A DNA stretch of 51,581 nt from Pirellulales bacterium. Its GTDB lineage: Bacteria > Planctomycetota > Planctomycetia > Pirellulales > Thermoguttaceae. Shown here piece by piece: positions 8,770 to 16,321 of the stretch. Position 1 is the first letter of the stretch; each line of letters opens with the position of its first letter. The position numbers and the translations under genes were made by a program. The stretch spans positions 1 to 51,581 of the forward strand of contig JADLEL010000037.1 in NCBI GenBank assembly GCA_020846145.1, read 5' to 3'. The notes below the pieces were generated by a model. It searched no databases. It was given only the letters and a program-made list of their open reading frames with translations, and was not told the DNA's origin.

Positions 8770-11535
8770 TTACCTCGTTGGATCTTTAGGTGAAAGGATG
8801 ACAAAACTTGCCGGCGCGAAAGCGCGCAGCGGAATCGTAAACCGACGGTCGGAGACGGGTAGTGGATTGCCGCTTGGCCGGCCGCGGAGATCGACGGGCT
8901 GCATGGCGGCGGCGTTCATGCCGACGGGCAGCATCACCTGGCATTCGCCGTTTCGGCCCGCAAGTTCCCAGAGCCGCAGCACGATTCCCTCGCCGTCCGG
9001 ATTGGGGCCGAAAGTGGTGACCTGCGCGCCTCGATTCGACAATTCCAGCCCCGCTTGGCTGGGCGGCAATTTGCCGCCGGGACCGTCGTCCATTGCGGCC
9101 ATGAGCGGCTGGCGGGCTTCCAGCGACGGCACGATCAGGTTTTCTTGCGGATCGCCGTTTTCGATCGCCCAAAGCCGTACGCTCGAGGACCACGATCCGC
9201 CGTTCCAAAGTCGGAAATTCGTGGACCACTGGTTATTGAAAAAATTGACGAAGGCCCAAGACTTCTTCGGCGTGAAATCGAGCGAATACTTCCAACAGCC
9301 GGGCGTATCCAGACTTACGAGCGGATGATCGAGGGGGCAAATGCCTACGCCGCGGCTTTGGGAATCGGTAACCGTCAAGCCGGTGTTGAGCATATACAAA
9401 TGCCGGTTGCTTCCGGGGACTACGTCTTTCGCCGGATCGATGATCGATCCCACGCGGCCGAGCCGAAATTGGGGAGCATCGATCGTGAGCGGCAAACAAA
9501 TCCACAAAGCTTCCGGCCAGGGATCGGCGGGTTTGTCATCGACGAAAACGGTAATGGTCGCCTCCGGTCGATCCTTGTGCAAAGCAATCCGCATCCGCCC
9601 CTTGTAGGAAACGCCTCTCCCCTCGACTCTTCCCGACAACACCGCCGCGGTTTCGTGCCGCGACTGCGTGGTGGAGACCGTGCAGTCTTTCAGGCCTAGC
9701 GCTTGATAGGGCGCTTCGGCGGCCGGAGGCAAATCGTTCTTGCCGAATTGGTTTTTTTGCGTATTCTTGGCCGTGAGGTACGCCTCGACGAAGGCTTTGA
9801 CCTGATCGGCGTCGAACCGCTCGTGGAGCAACTGCCCGAAACCGTAGGGCGATGCCGCGTCCACCCACTCCCGACCGTTGCGTTTGTCGATGAGCGAGCG
9901 AATGCACCCGCGGGCTGGCTCCAACGACACGCGAAAGAAAGGACTTTCCAACTCGGCGGTTTTTTGCGGCAGCGGAGAACCCGCGGATTTTTCGGTTGCC
10001 GGGACGAACGTGCGATAGCCCATCGGCGGCACGTCTTGGGCCATAAACTGAAAACCGCCGGGGCATCGCTCGACGAAAACCGGATGCTCGCCATCCGCCG
10101 ATTTCACGGCGCTAGGAATAGCCGAGGAGTCATCGGCCTTCACGCAAACGACCGCGCTGCGTTTCCACGGCAAGGGATTGTAAACCACGATCCGTTTGCC
10201 GGAATATCGAACGGCTTTGGCCAAGTCGGACAAACGTTCCGCGCGAAAATCGGTCAAAGCGCGAGCGGCGTCGTGGATGTAGGCGGAATGTTCGTCCCAG
10301 GACGCTTCGATGCGGCGGAATTCTCCTTTTTCCCGGCGTTTTTCCCATTTTTCCCCGTAGCTGAGTTTCTTGCCGATCCAGCGAATTGCGCCGCCCCAGG
10401 TATGTTCGCCATAGAGCAAGCTGTTTTCGCGGATGGCGTCGAGGGCAGCGCGGGAGTCAATGTTCGCAACGCCCCAGCATTTCAATTGCGTGGCCAGTGA
10501 TTCCAGGGCCTCGATTTGCGGCCGAATCCGCCGCGAAAGCGCCACGCCTTGCGGATCGCTCAAGGGGCCGTGAATCCAGGTGTCGGGCATGTCGCCGCGG
10601 ACCACCGGAAGAGCGGGCTTTTCGGCCAGAATCGCCGCGGAAAAATCGGACAGCCGGCCCACGCGAATTTTCACGCCGGGCAACCGGCGTTTGATTTCCG
10701 CGAAGGTTTTTTGGATTTCCTCCGCGGCGGGCGGGACTTCGTTGTCGTTGTATTGGACGAGCGCCAGCCACGTTTTGTGCGGCCAGTTCTCCGGCGGCGT
10801 CAAACTCGAACCATATTCGGCCGTGTGCATGGTCAGCACCCGCGAGCCGTCGGGCCCTTCCCACCAAAACAGAAGCGGCGCCTCGGGCGGATGGCAAACC
10901 CAATTGCCGCCGACGTGCAAAAAATCCACGCCCGCGTGCTTGAGCATGGTTGCCAGGAACCACGTATGGCAGGGCACGTCGGTCATTTTCGCGTCGCGGG
11001 GCAGTTCCTTGCCCAAGGCGCGCGAAAGCCGCGACGAGTATTCCATGCCGCGAACCAGGTCTTCGATCTCCAGCGATTCCGTGTGCGTGGTGAAGGGGAG
11101 CGCATGGATCACAAACCGGTCTTCCGCGAGGGCTTGCCGTACCCGCCGCTGCCGCTCGGGCGTCTGCCCTTCCCAGCCTTCCAAGATTTTTTTCATCGGC
11201 CAGCCGGGGACCGTCCAGACGAACGGCTCCTCCGCGGGCCGATTGCGGTTCGCCTCCACCAGGTCGCAGGCCCGATCGATCATCGCGGTGCGAAATAATT
11301 GGACGACGTTCTTGGCCAGATCGGTGTAGCCGATATCGTAGTGCGTTTTGAAAACGACGATGACCTGTTCGAGCGGGGCATTGCCGGAATTCGGCGCGGC
11401 CGTTGCGATTTGCGGCGAAAAATCGCCGGATTCTTCGGCCGCCGCCGCGAAACGAGGGGACATCGCATTTGCGGCGGAAATTCCGCAAAGCAGCACAGTC
11501 CCGAAAACCAACCGGCAAATAGGATTCTTTAGCAT
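8770..11535 (-). CDS. GH38-type alpha-mannosidase-like glycosidase, secreted
   Basis: The product is 921 residues from the ATG at 11535. An upstream in-frame start at 11772 would overlap the previous gene by 238 bp and place the signal peptide internally, so I reject it. The leader LVFGTVLLCGISAANAM predicts export. The N-terminal catalytic domain has the GH38 zinc pair in KTHYDIGYTD (H65, D67), then KMTDVPCHTW, whose Asp is the likely nucleophile position, and GDMPDTWIHG. A C-terminal beta domain with SLDTPGCWKYSLDFTPKKS follows. GH38 enzymes remove alpha-mannosyl residues with retention. The ATG overlaps the TGA of the upstream gene (TGATG), implying translational coupling. Confidence 0.85.
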   Translation of the reverse strand: MLKNPICRLVFGTVLLCGISAANAMSPRFAAAAEESGDFSPQIATAAPNSGNAPLEQVIVVFKTHYDIGYTDLAKNVVQLFRTAMIDRACDLVEANRNRPAEEPFVWTVPGWPMKKILEGWEGQTPERQRRVRQALAEDRFVIHALPFTTHTESLEIEDLVRGMEYSSRLSRALGKELPRDAKMTDVPCHTWFLATMLKHAGVDFLHVGGNWVCHPPEAPLLFWWEGPDGSRVLTMHTAEYGSSLTPPENWPHKTWLALVQYNDNEVPPAAEEIQKTFAEIKRRLPGVKIRVGRLSDFSAAILAEKPALPVVRGDMPDTWIHGPLSDPQGVALSRRIRPQIEALESLATQLKCWGVANIDSRAALDAIRENSLLYGEHTWGGAIRWIGKKLSYGEKWEKRREKGEFRRIEASWDEHSAYIHDAARALTDFRAERLSDLAKAVRYSGKRIVVYNPLPWKRSAVVCVKADDSSAIPSAVKSADGEHPVFVERCPGGFQFMAQDVPPMGYRTFVPATEKSAGSPLPQKTAELESPFFRVSLEPARGCIRSLIDKRNGREWVDAASPYGFGQLLHERFDADQVKAFVEAYLTAKNTQKNQFGKNDLPPAAEAPYQALGLKDCTVSTTQSRHETAAVLSGRVEGRGVSYKGRMRIALHKDRPEATITVFVDDKPADPWPEALWICLPLTIDAPQFRLGRVGSIIDPAKDVVPGSNRHLYMLNTGLTVTDSQSRGVGICPLDHPLVSLDTPGCWKYSLDFTPKKSWAFVNFFNNQWSTNFRLWNGGSWSSSVRLWAIENGDPQENLIVPSLEARQPLMAAMDDGPGGKLPPSQAGLELSNRGAQVTTFGPNPDGEGIVLRLWELAGRNGECQVMLPVGMNAAAMQPVDLRGRPSGNPLPVSDRRFTIPLRAFAPASFVILSPKDPTR

Positions 11536-13028
11536 CACGGCTTGTTCTGCGAGCTGAATGAACACTCTGTTGCATGAATGGAAGCGGCCGGGATGCCGAA
11601 CAGATCGGTCCGCGTTTCTCCGTCCACGGTCATGCGGCCGAGCGAATACACGGCCCCGTCGCGGCCGACGGCAATCGAATTCACGTACGTCGGGCGCTCG
11701 CCGCTTTCGTAAAAAAACGCGCCGTGGTCGCGGTAGGTCTTGGTGGGGAGATGGTAGGTGATCAGATGGCAATTCTCCAGTCCTCGTGCATCTCCGTTCT
11801 GGATGGAACTCTTGCCGACGACACGTTTCCCATTCAGGTACACGGGGCCCCCCGTGAGGTAGTAAAATGTTTGGCCGTCGGGCCCCAAGGCGAAACCCAA
11901 ATAGCCGTAGCTGAATTGGTCGAACATCCCGCAGCGCCGAGAAGGCTCGGAAGTCAACCGCTCCAGCAAATCCACGCGGGGCTGCCGCGGGTCAAAACGG
12001 AACAGGTAGCCGGAGTTCCCGTGGATGCCGTAAAAGACCTCTTCCTCCGCATGCCACGCGGTTTGGCGCCAATGGTATCCCATGTGGCCGTAAAGATGCG
12101 GATCGTAGAAACCGAAGTAGTCCTTGCGCAGATCTTCTCCCTCGACGGTTTCCAGCCGATCACAGTCGTAATGATAACGGAGGATCTCTCCGGTGGAACG
12201 CGTGAGATAGGCGGAACCGTCGCGGGGATCGATGGCAATCGAACGGCAGATGATGAAATGGTCTCGACCCCCCGCCTCCTCGCCGCCGCCGGCCGCAGGC
12301 CCGAAATCCTTCCACTCGCGGGTCTTCAAATCGAAATGGAAAAAACAACCTTTGGGCCAGGTGAGGCCGTAGATCCGCGCGCGCAGCGGATCCATGTTCA
12401 TAGTGATGATGCCCTCGCCGTCCGGGGCGGTGGCCAGATCCTCGAAGCGCTCCGACGCGATTTCGTAAGCCAGCAGATGCCCGCCCAAATAAGGGGCGTA
12501 GCCGTCGCGCGGCACGGGCATGCGGTCGATGCCATCGATCCGCGTGTATATGCCGACGTGCGTGGCGAAATAGAGTTTGCCCGCGTGCTCCACGAAATTC
12601 ACGTGGCTTTTGCTTTGGGGGACGGCTTTGCGGCCCTTCTCGCCGCAAGCTTCCGACAGATCTCCCAAGTGTTTGATGTGGCGCGTGGCGGGATCGAAGC
12701 AATACATCTGCCCCCCCAAGTCCCAGGACTCGCAACACAGGACGTAATAAATCTTGCCGTCGCGATCCACACCCATGCCGTTGTAGGTGTCGTGAGACAA
12801 AGAGAACTGCGAGTCGTAGGTTTGGGCGACGAGGCGCGGCGGGGAAATGCTTTCGAGTTGCGCGTACGGCCCTGCTTTCCGTGCGGCTTTGTTATGAAAC
12901 AGGCCGGGTCGGTGCAGCCGTCGAGTGCTCGTCTTCATGCTCGATCTTCTCCGAGAAGTTGTCGTTGGGGGATTGTGCTCCACGGATTTTCGGCGGCCTT
13001 GAGACCGACGAATCAATTCATGTCGCAT
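11535..13028 (-). CDS. Beta-propeller protein of unknown function
   Basis: The 497-residue product is built of repeated short strands with Trp, Tyr and Asp-Gly turns (MGVDRDGKIYYVL, AIDPRDGSAYLT, LGPDGQTFYYLTG, VGRDGAVYSLG), typical of a 6-8 bladed propeller of the SMP-30/YVTN type. I see no signal peptide. The Arg-rich first 45 residues could be a leader that starts at the internal Met at 12938, but the ATG at 13028 has the better ribosome site (GAGAGGCGACC). A binding, lactonase-like or lyase-like role is possible and no catalytic set is obvious. It follows the lipoprotein gene by 36 bp and couples directly to the GH38 gene. Confidence 0.65.
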   Translation of the reverse strand: MRHELIRRSQGRRKSVEHNPPTTTSRRRSSMKTSTRRLHRPGLFHNKAARKAGPYAQLESISPPRLVAQTYDSQFSLSHDTYNGMGVDRDGKIYYVLCCESWDLGGQMYCFDPATRHIKHLGDLSEACGEKGRKAVPQSKSHVNFVEHAGKLYFATHVGIYTRIDGIDRMPVPRDGYAPYLGGHLLAYEIASERFEDLATAPDGEGIITMNMDPLRARIYGLTWPKGCFFHFDLKTREWKDFGPAAGGGEEAGGRDHFIICRSIAIDPRDGSAYLTRSTGEILRYHYDCDRLETVEGEDLRKDYFGFYDPHLYGHMGYHWRQTAWHAEEEVFYGIHGNSGYLFRFDPRQPRVDLLERLTSEPSRRCGMFDQFSYGYLGFALGPDGQTFYYLTGGPVYLNGKRVVGKSSIQNGDARGLENCHLITYHLPTKTYRDHGAFFYESGERPTYVNSIAVGRDGAVYSLGRMTVDGETRTDLFGIPAASIHATECSFSSQNKP

Positions 13029-13064
13029 GGTCGCCTCTCGCTGAAGCGAAAGTCGATGATCTCC

Positions 13065-13529
13065 TCACGTGGCGATGGCTTCGATCACCGGTTTGCGGCC
13101 GTCCCACTTGAGTTCGATTTTTACGTCGTCGCGCTTGCCGGTCACCTCGATCTGCAAACCGGAAGAACTGGGAACGGAATATTCCTTGGGGATCAGCCAT
13201 TGGATGGTGTCGGCCTTGAGGTGCTTGAAAGCCGTAATGGCCGCCGGATGCGTGCCCAGTACGCAGCCGTCATCGTCGTCGAAAGTGCTCAGCGAGAAGC
13301 GTCCTCCGGGGCCGAGTTTGCCGTACGCCGAGCGGTCTTTCCGCGGAAACACCTGGATGTAGCCGGTTTCCAAGGGTTTCCCGTCGATCGAGACGATGCC
13401 CGAGACGGGAACTCGCGTCGGCCGGCCATCGCCGCACCCGCTTGCCACGAGCAGGAAGACAACCAAAACGAAACACCATCGCGCAATACTCCCTGTCGTT
13501 GTCCGTGCGGAAATTAAAGGCAATCTCAT
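13065..13529 (-). CDS. Small lipoprotein with transthyretin-like fold
   Basis: The 154-residue product begins with MRLPLISARTTTGSIARW, a hydrophobic segment and the lipobox LVASGC, so it should be lipid-anchored. The mature part contains VSGIVSIDGKPLETGYIQVF, the carboxypeptidase-regulatory/transthyretin-like motif very common in planctomycete lipoproteins, followed by GRFSLSTFDDDDGCVLGTHPA. Longer reading back to 13700 is possible but would lack a signal at its start. In planctomycetes such proteins regularly follow DUF1559 genes, as here (stop at 13591, 61 bp away). Its role is unknown; surface or periplasmic binding is the usual guess. Confidence 0.75.
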   Translation of the reverse strand: MRLPLISARTTTGSIARWCFVLVVFLLVASGCGDGRPTRVPVSGIVSIDGKPLETGYIQVFPRKDRSAYGKLGPGGRFSLSTFDDDDGCVLGTHPAAITAFKHLKADTIQWLIPKEYSVPSSSGLQIEVTGKRDDVKIELKWDGRKPVIEAIAT

Positions 13530-13590
13530 CGGTGAAAATCCCCACGAATGATGAGCGGGCCTAGCAACTGCTAGATTCTCGAAAAAGCGC

Positions 13591-14634
13591 TTATTCAATC
13601 GTATCGGCATTCGGTTCTGTTCTGTAGGGATTGCTGACGTTGGGATTATTGCGGGCCAATCGGCGCGTCGATAAACCGCGATAATAATCGTGATTGACAT
13701 TATCGGTGATGAAGATCACGCGTCCATCGCCGAAGACGAAGTTCGCGCCCCCGCGATGCCGGCTCATGAAGGCGCCATTCTGATCGCCGACGTTGGTCAT
13801 GATGAGGATGCCTCTGCCGGGCCGCGTATTGAGGGGATTCACCGTATAGCGCAGCAGGTGCCCCCGGCTGCCCCGCGCCCAATCGCAACCGTTGCCGTTC
13901 ACATTGCCATCGGAAACTTCGCCCATCAAAATCGTGCGGGAGAGCCCGTCGGGGACTTCCCGGCGGGTAAAGGTGTTTTTATAGACGAACATGCCGGAAT
14001 TATAAAATTTTAATCCGCCTCCGCTAAGATTCATGTCCGGTCCTTTATCGTTGCCTAAATACCGATCCCCGCTCGATAGGCCGTAGCTGATAATCCCTCC
14101 CGCGTTCTTGTCGCCCAGAGCCGGATCGGAAGGGCAAAGAAACGACTCCGGCCGCTGCAACCGCACCTGGAGGTTCAGCGGCGGCTCGGGATTGTAGTAA
14201 AGCGTGTTGTTCAGCGTATTCAGGTCGCATTGCTTGAATAATCCGCCCAGTTCCAAGTACGGGAGCAGGAGCACGAGAGCGGAGTATTTTTTGTACAACC
14301 GCGGATGATCGGGACCGTTGCAGCCTGGGACCCAGTCTTTGATGCCTTCACAGCAATCGCTGCCCGGCGGATAGTGTTTCATGGCGGATTCGTAGAGATT
14401 GACCGCCAGCCCCATCTGCTTGAGGTTGTTGGTGCAGTGCATGCGCCGCGCGGCCTCGCGCGTCGCTTGAATCGCCGGCAGCAACAGCGCGATCAAGATG
14501 CCGATAATGGCGATTACCACCAGCAACTCAACCAGCGTGAAACCGGCTTTCTCGCCGGTGTCGCGTCGGATTATTCCCGCCAAACCGGGTGAATCCGACT
14601 TTCTTGTCCGACTGAGGGAAGGTAACATGGGCAT
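13591..14634 (-). CDS. DUF1559 family prepilin-type protein
   Basis: The 347-residue product has a type IV prepilin cleavage/methylation motif GFTLVELLVVIAIIGI after about 30 residues, followed by LLLPAIQATREAARR and NNLKQMGLAVNLYES, the DUF1559 (SBP_bac_10-like) signature. The C-terminus ends in the family's H-x9-DG box (SRHRGGANFVFGDGRVIFI). These proteins are processed like pseudopilins and are massively expanded in planctomycetes; proposed roles in surface display or uptake are not proven. It is the first gene of the minus-strand cluster. An inverted copy of the 38-bp regulatory site lies 86 bp upstream. Confidence 0.85.
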   Translation of the reverse strand: MPMLPSLSRTRKSDSPGLAGIIRRDTGEKAGFTLVELLVVIAIIGILIALLLPAIQATREAARRMHCTNNLKQMGLAVNLYESAMKHYPPGSDCCEGIKDWVPGCNGPDHPRLYKKYSALVLLLPYLELGGLFKQCDLNTLNNTLYYNPEPPLNLQVRLQRPESFLCPSDPALGDKNAGGIISYGLSSGDRYLGNDKGPDMNLSGGGLKFYNSGMFVYKNTFTRREVPDGLSRTILMGEVSDGNVNGNGCDWARGSRGHLLRYTVNPLNTRPGRGILIMTNVGDQNGAFMSRHRGGANFVFGDGRVIFITDNVNHDYYRGLSTRRLARNNPNVSNPYRTEPNADTIE

Positions 14635-14719
14635 CGCTACCTACTTAGAGGGGGATGGCGTTTAATCGCGTTTAAACCTCGACCACTCTTAACACTGTAA
14701 TTCTCGCCAAGGGATTATG

Positions 14720-14757
14720 ACAAGTACGGGTTTAAGCATTCAGGGGCGATTTTGCGC
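14720..14757 (-). promoter_or_regulatory. 38-bp putative AraC-type operator, copy M1
   Basis: Read on the minus strand the site matches copies M2 and M3 at 31 of 38 positions. The invariant parts are GCGCNAAANCGNCC, AATGCTNAAA and GTACTTGT. Two direct half-sites of form AAA-N2-CG-N2-C-N-T-G lie 20 bp apart. The second half (TACTTG) sits where a -35 would be for transcription towards the DUF1559 gene at 14634; the matching -10 is poor. The site faces the minus-strand cluster. Regulator assignment is inferred. Confidence 0.7.
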
Positions 14758-14826
14758 AAAATGAAGTTCCCGAGCAATTGACACGCCTTTATCAAGCATA
14801 AGCTAGCGAGAGGAATATCTGACTTT

Positions 14827-14864
14827 GCGCTAAAACGCCCTTGAATGCTGAAAAATGTACTTGT
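14827..14864 (+). promoter_or_regulatory. 38-bp putative AraC-type operator, copy M2
   Basis: This is the plus-oriented partner of M1 in the same divergent intergenic region, and it matches M3 at 33 of 38 positions. The half-sites AAAACGCCCTTG and AAAAATGTACTTG are 20 bp apart, two helical turns, on the same face of DNA. The end of the site overlaps the -35 element of the promoter described at 14858-14886 and lies 155 bp before the PEP-CTERM gene. Confidence 0.75.
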
Positions 14865-14886
14865 ATCGGTGACGATCTAGTATAAC
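14858..14886 (+). promoter_or_regulatory. Putative promoter of the PEP-CTERM genes
   Basis: TACTTG (14858-14863), a 17-bp spacer and TATAAC (14881-14886) form a promoter with a good -10 and a poor -35. That is typical of an activator-dependent promoter whose -35 overlaps the activator site. Predicted start of RNA is near 14893, giving a leader of about 125 nt. Confidence 0.5.
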
Positions 14887-15018
14887 CTAAAAGAATACAA
14901 GCACTTCGATTCTTTTCAAAAGCGGTTGAAGTATATACGGCCTTAAATGGAGGTAGCGGCGAGTCGGTTAGGTTTCACATTCATGTCTCTGCCTCCCTCT
15001 ATTTAAGGAATGTAAATC

Positions 15019-16083
15019 ATGGTTCGGTTTCAACTTTTTGCTTTTACTGTTGTGTTGATCGCGTTGTTCATTTTATCCGGCGAAGTTACGCGGGCAGACT
15101 TGATTACGTCGAGTCTTTTCGTCCAGCTTGACGCCGACAGCACCAGCAACTTTGTACTCAATGGGAGCGCCGTCAATGTTTGGATCGACAAGGCGACCGA
15201 CGGTTCCGAAGGAACTCACCAAGACTTCGGTAATAACGCGGCGGCCAACCAGCCCGCTCTGGTCACCGGCGTCACGATGCCCAACGGCGCCGTCCGCAAC
15301 GTGGTCGATTTCACCCGCGGAGCAATTAGCAGTTCCAGTAGCAATAGCAGCACGACCAGTTCGGATTTCCTGGTCAGTAAGGTAGGCGGTGCCTCGGGGG
15401 CGTTTTCTCCGGGAGGCGATGCCGCGTATTCCCCCGGCGGCACGGCGGGCGCCGACGGCTTGAGTTGGTTCATGGTGTTCAAAAGCGACATCATCACGCA
15501 TCCCGTCGGCAGCAGCAACCGGCACCGGCAAGCTCGGCAAACTTTATTGGTCAGCAATACGAGCGACACGGCAATCGTCAACACCATGACGGCAGCCATG
15601 ACGGAGGGCGGCACGACGGATCCGGATGTCTCTCTGTATTCCGCCGGCCGCGATTCCCTAGGGATCCAGTCCGCTTACGAAACGGGAGACGCCGAGGGCG
15701 CGCTGACCGCCAACTGGTATATCCTGGGCACGAGTTGGGACCTGGATTCAGGCGTCCTGGTTTCGCGCATCTTCCAGCAGGATGGGACCGATACCGGATA
15801 TGTGACGCATAGCGTGAACGCGGCCTGGACCACCGCCTTGCCGGTCAATACGGAAACGATCATCGGCCAGAGGTTTAGCACCGCGGTCAATGGCACCAAT
15901 TACGCCTTCGACGGTCAAATGGCGGAAGTGCTCATTTACCACGCGGCGCTCAACCAGACCGACATGACTACCGTCGTGGACTACTTGAATCAGAAGTATT
16001 TTGTCATCCCCGAACCGAGCATCTCGATAATGTTGGGATGCGCGGGAATCGGCTTGGCGCTCTTCCTTCGTCGGCGCCGGTAG
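15019..16083 (+). CDS. PEP-CTERM surface protein, LamG-like
   Basis: The 354-residue product has a signal peptide (FAFTVVLIALFILSG) and ends in the PEP-CTERM sorting signal VIPEPSISIMLG, a hydrophobic helix and RRRR, so an exosortase should process it to the envelope. No exosortase is in the window. The body resembles concanavalin/LamG-like sandwich domains (ANWYILGTSWDLDSGVLVSR, YAFDGQMAEVLIYHAAL) and has a Ser/Thr-rich run at residues about 100-115. The first 330 residues are nearly repeated in the next gene, a tandem duplication. AAGGA precedes the ATG. A glycan-binding surface role is inferred from the fold and the glycosidase neighbours. Confidence 0.8.
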   Translation: MVRFQLFAFTVVLIALFILSGEVTRADLITSSLFVQLDADSTSNFVLNGSAVNVWIDKATDGSEGTHQDFGNNAAANQPALVTGVTMPNGAVRNVVDFTRGAISSSSSNSSTTSSDFLVSKVGGASGAFSPGGDAAYSPGGTAGADGLSWFMVFKSDIITHPVGSSNRHRQARQTLLVSNTSDTAIVNTMTAAMTEGGTTDPDVSLYSAGRDSLGIQSAYETGDAEGALTANWYILGTSWDLDSGVLVSRIFQQDGTDTGYVTHSVNAAWTTALPVNTETIIGQRFSTAVNGTNYAFDGQMAEVLIYHAALNQTDMTTVVDYLNQKYFVIPEPSISIMLGCAGIGLALFLRRRR

Positions 16084-16143
16084 AAAACAATTGGAGAAGG
16101 AGAAAACGCGTTGGGAAGTCCCGATCCGCAGCGGAGACGCGGA

Positions 16144-16216
16144 GGGGACAGGTCCATTATTCGGCCAAGGTATATCCGCAAATGGCGTTTTCTTGCCGGA
16201 CAATAGACCAGTCGCC
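16144..16216. repeat. Hairpin repeat C, copy 1
   Basis: The element starts GGGGACAGGTCCAT and ends in an approximate complement (GACCAGTCGCC). A related copy is at 51507-51581. This copy has drifted, and the last bases of its right arm no longer match. It lies between the two PEP-CTERM genes. Confidence 0.6.
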
Positions 16217-16321
16217 GACCGGCGTCCGAACGGTTGCCGCGGCAGAAACGAATTCGCGGGGGAGCTTGCGATTGATATATTGTTGATATTCATTGACTAA
16301 TCCACTTTTGGAGAGCATTTT

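Noticed and set aside
11536..11772. N-terminal extension of the GH38-type gene to 11772
   Set aside because: It overlaps the end of the propeller gene and would place a clear signal peptide at residue 80. The ATG at 11535 is coupled to the upstream stop.
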